The notes under the pieces were generated by a model that was not told where the DNA came from, did no database searches, and worked only from the letters and a program-made list of their open reading frames with translations. This document shows positions 5,411 to 5,612 of a stretch of DNA of 5,612 nt, piece by piece (position 1 is the first letter of the stretch; each line of letters starts with the position of its first letter). The stretch is from Actinomycetota bacterium. GTDB taxonomy: Bacteria; Actinomycetota; Thermoleophilia; Miltoncostaeales; Miltoncostaeaceae. The stretch covers positions 1-5,612 of the forward strand of contig SXZC01000236.1 in NCBI GenBank assembly GCA_005788075.1, written 5' to 3'. Position numbers and translations under genes: made by a program.

Positions 5411-5612
5411 TCAGCGCGAGCCGATGTCGACGTAGTCGCGCTCGTCCGGGCCCACGTAGACCTGGCGCGGGCGCGAGATCTTCTGCTCCTTGTCGTTGAT
5501 CATCTCGAGCCACTGCGCGACCCAGCCCGGGGCGCGACCGATGGCGAACATGACCGTGAACATCTCGGACGGGATGCCGAGCGCCTCGTAGATGAGGCCG
5601 GAGTAGAAGTCG
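5411..5612 (-). CDS. gltA: Citrate synthase, C-terminal 66 residues (partial)
   Basis: Citrate synthase condenses acetyl-CoA with oxaloacetate at the entry of the TCA cycle. Only the C-terminus is in the window; the 5' part continues past the right edge. The visible protein begins DFYSGLIYEALGIP, and this first Asp aligns with the catalytic Asp362 of E. coli GltA. It continues with EMFTVMFAIGRAPGW, whose Arg matches the conserved substrate-binding Arg of the FAMAR segment, then QKISRPRQVYVGP, whose SRPRQ holds the conserved C-terminal Arg. The end DERDYVDIGSR corresponds closely to the E. coli terminus in length (66 versus 65 residues from the catalytic Asp). The TGA stop (complement of 5411-5413) lies one base before the GTG of the downstream hypothetical gene. 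The collinear match over the whole visible part makes the identification secure. Confidence 0.96.
   Translation of the reverse strand, partial: DFYSGLIYEALGIPSEMFTVMFAIGRAPGWVAQWLEMINDKEQKISRPRQVYVGPDERDYVDIGSR

Overview
The window is very GC-rich, almost wholly coding, and uses G/C-ending codons with frequent GTG starts. This fits a high-GC actinobacterium. A Thermoleophilia-like member (Solirubrobacterales or Gaiellales type) is my guess from the mix of a classical FabI, a CopC-CopD fusion and a DosS-like GAF kinase. The taxon is an inference; no rRNA or marker search was possible.

Layout. (1) At 1-1364 (+) lies a GAF-domain sensor histidine kinase of the NarL-partner class. It is cut by the left edge, and its GAF domain resembles the haem GAF of mycobacterial DosS/DosT. 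(2) At 1361-3009 (-) is a compact unit transcribed leftward in the order fabI (enoyl-ACP reductase), a YfcE-like metallophosphoesterase whose start appears to be a CTG overlapping the fabI stop, and a 63-residue helical orphan. The orphan converges on the kinase so tightly that both stop codons lie in one CTAG. (3) A 52-base divergent gap (3010-3061) carries a perfect 14-base palindrome. (4) At 3062-4995 (+) are a copC-copD fusion (exported copper-binding domain plus eight predicted membrane spans) and a sixA-like histidine phosphatase, joined by an ATGA overlap. (5) At 5005-5612 (-) are an unrecognised 134-residue protein and, just upstream of it in transcription, the C-terminal end of citrate synthase (gltA), cut by the right edge.

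How the genes fit together. fabI (fatty-acid elongation) and gltA (TCA entry) are housekeeping genes. The CopCD fusion would handle periplasmic copper and its membrane passage. SixA is a phosphohistidine phosphatase whose target here is unknown. The kinase would sense a small ligand or redox state and phosphorylate a NarL-type regulator that is not in the window. No mobile element, CRISPR array, tRNA, rRNA or convincing intrinsic terminator is visible. Nothing here amounts to a clear new multi-gene system. The points most worth a second look are the DosS-like haem-ligand pattern in the kinase, the CTG-coupled phosphoesterase, the palindrome in the fabI/copCD gap, and the two small unknown proteins.
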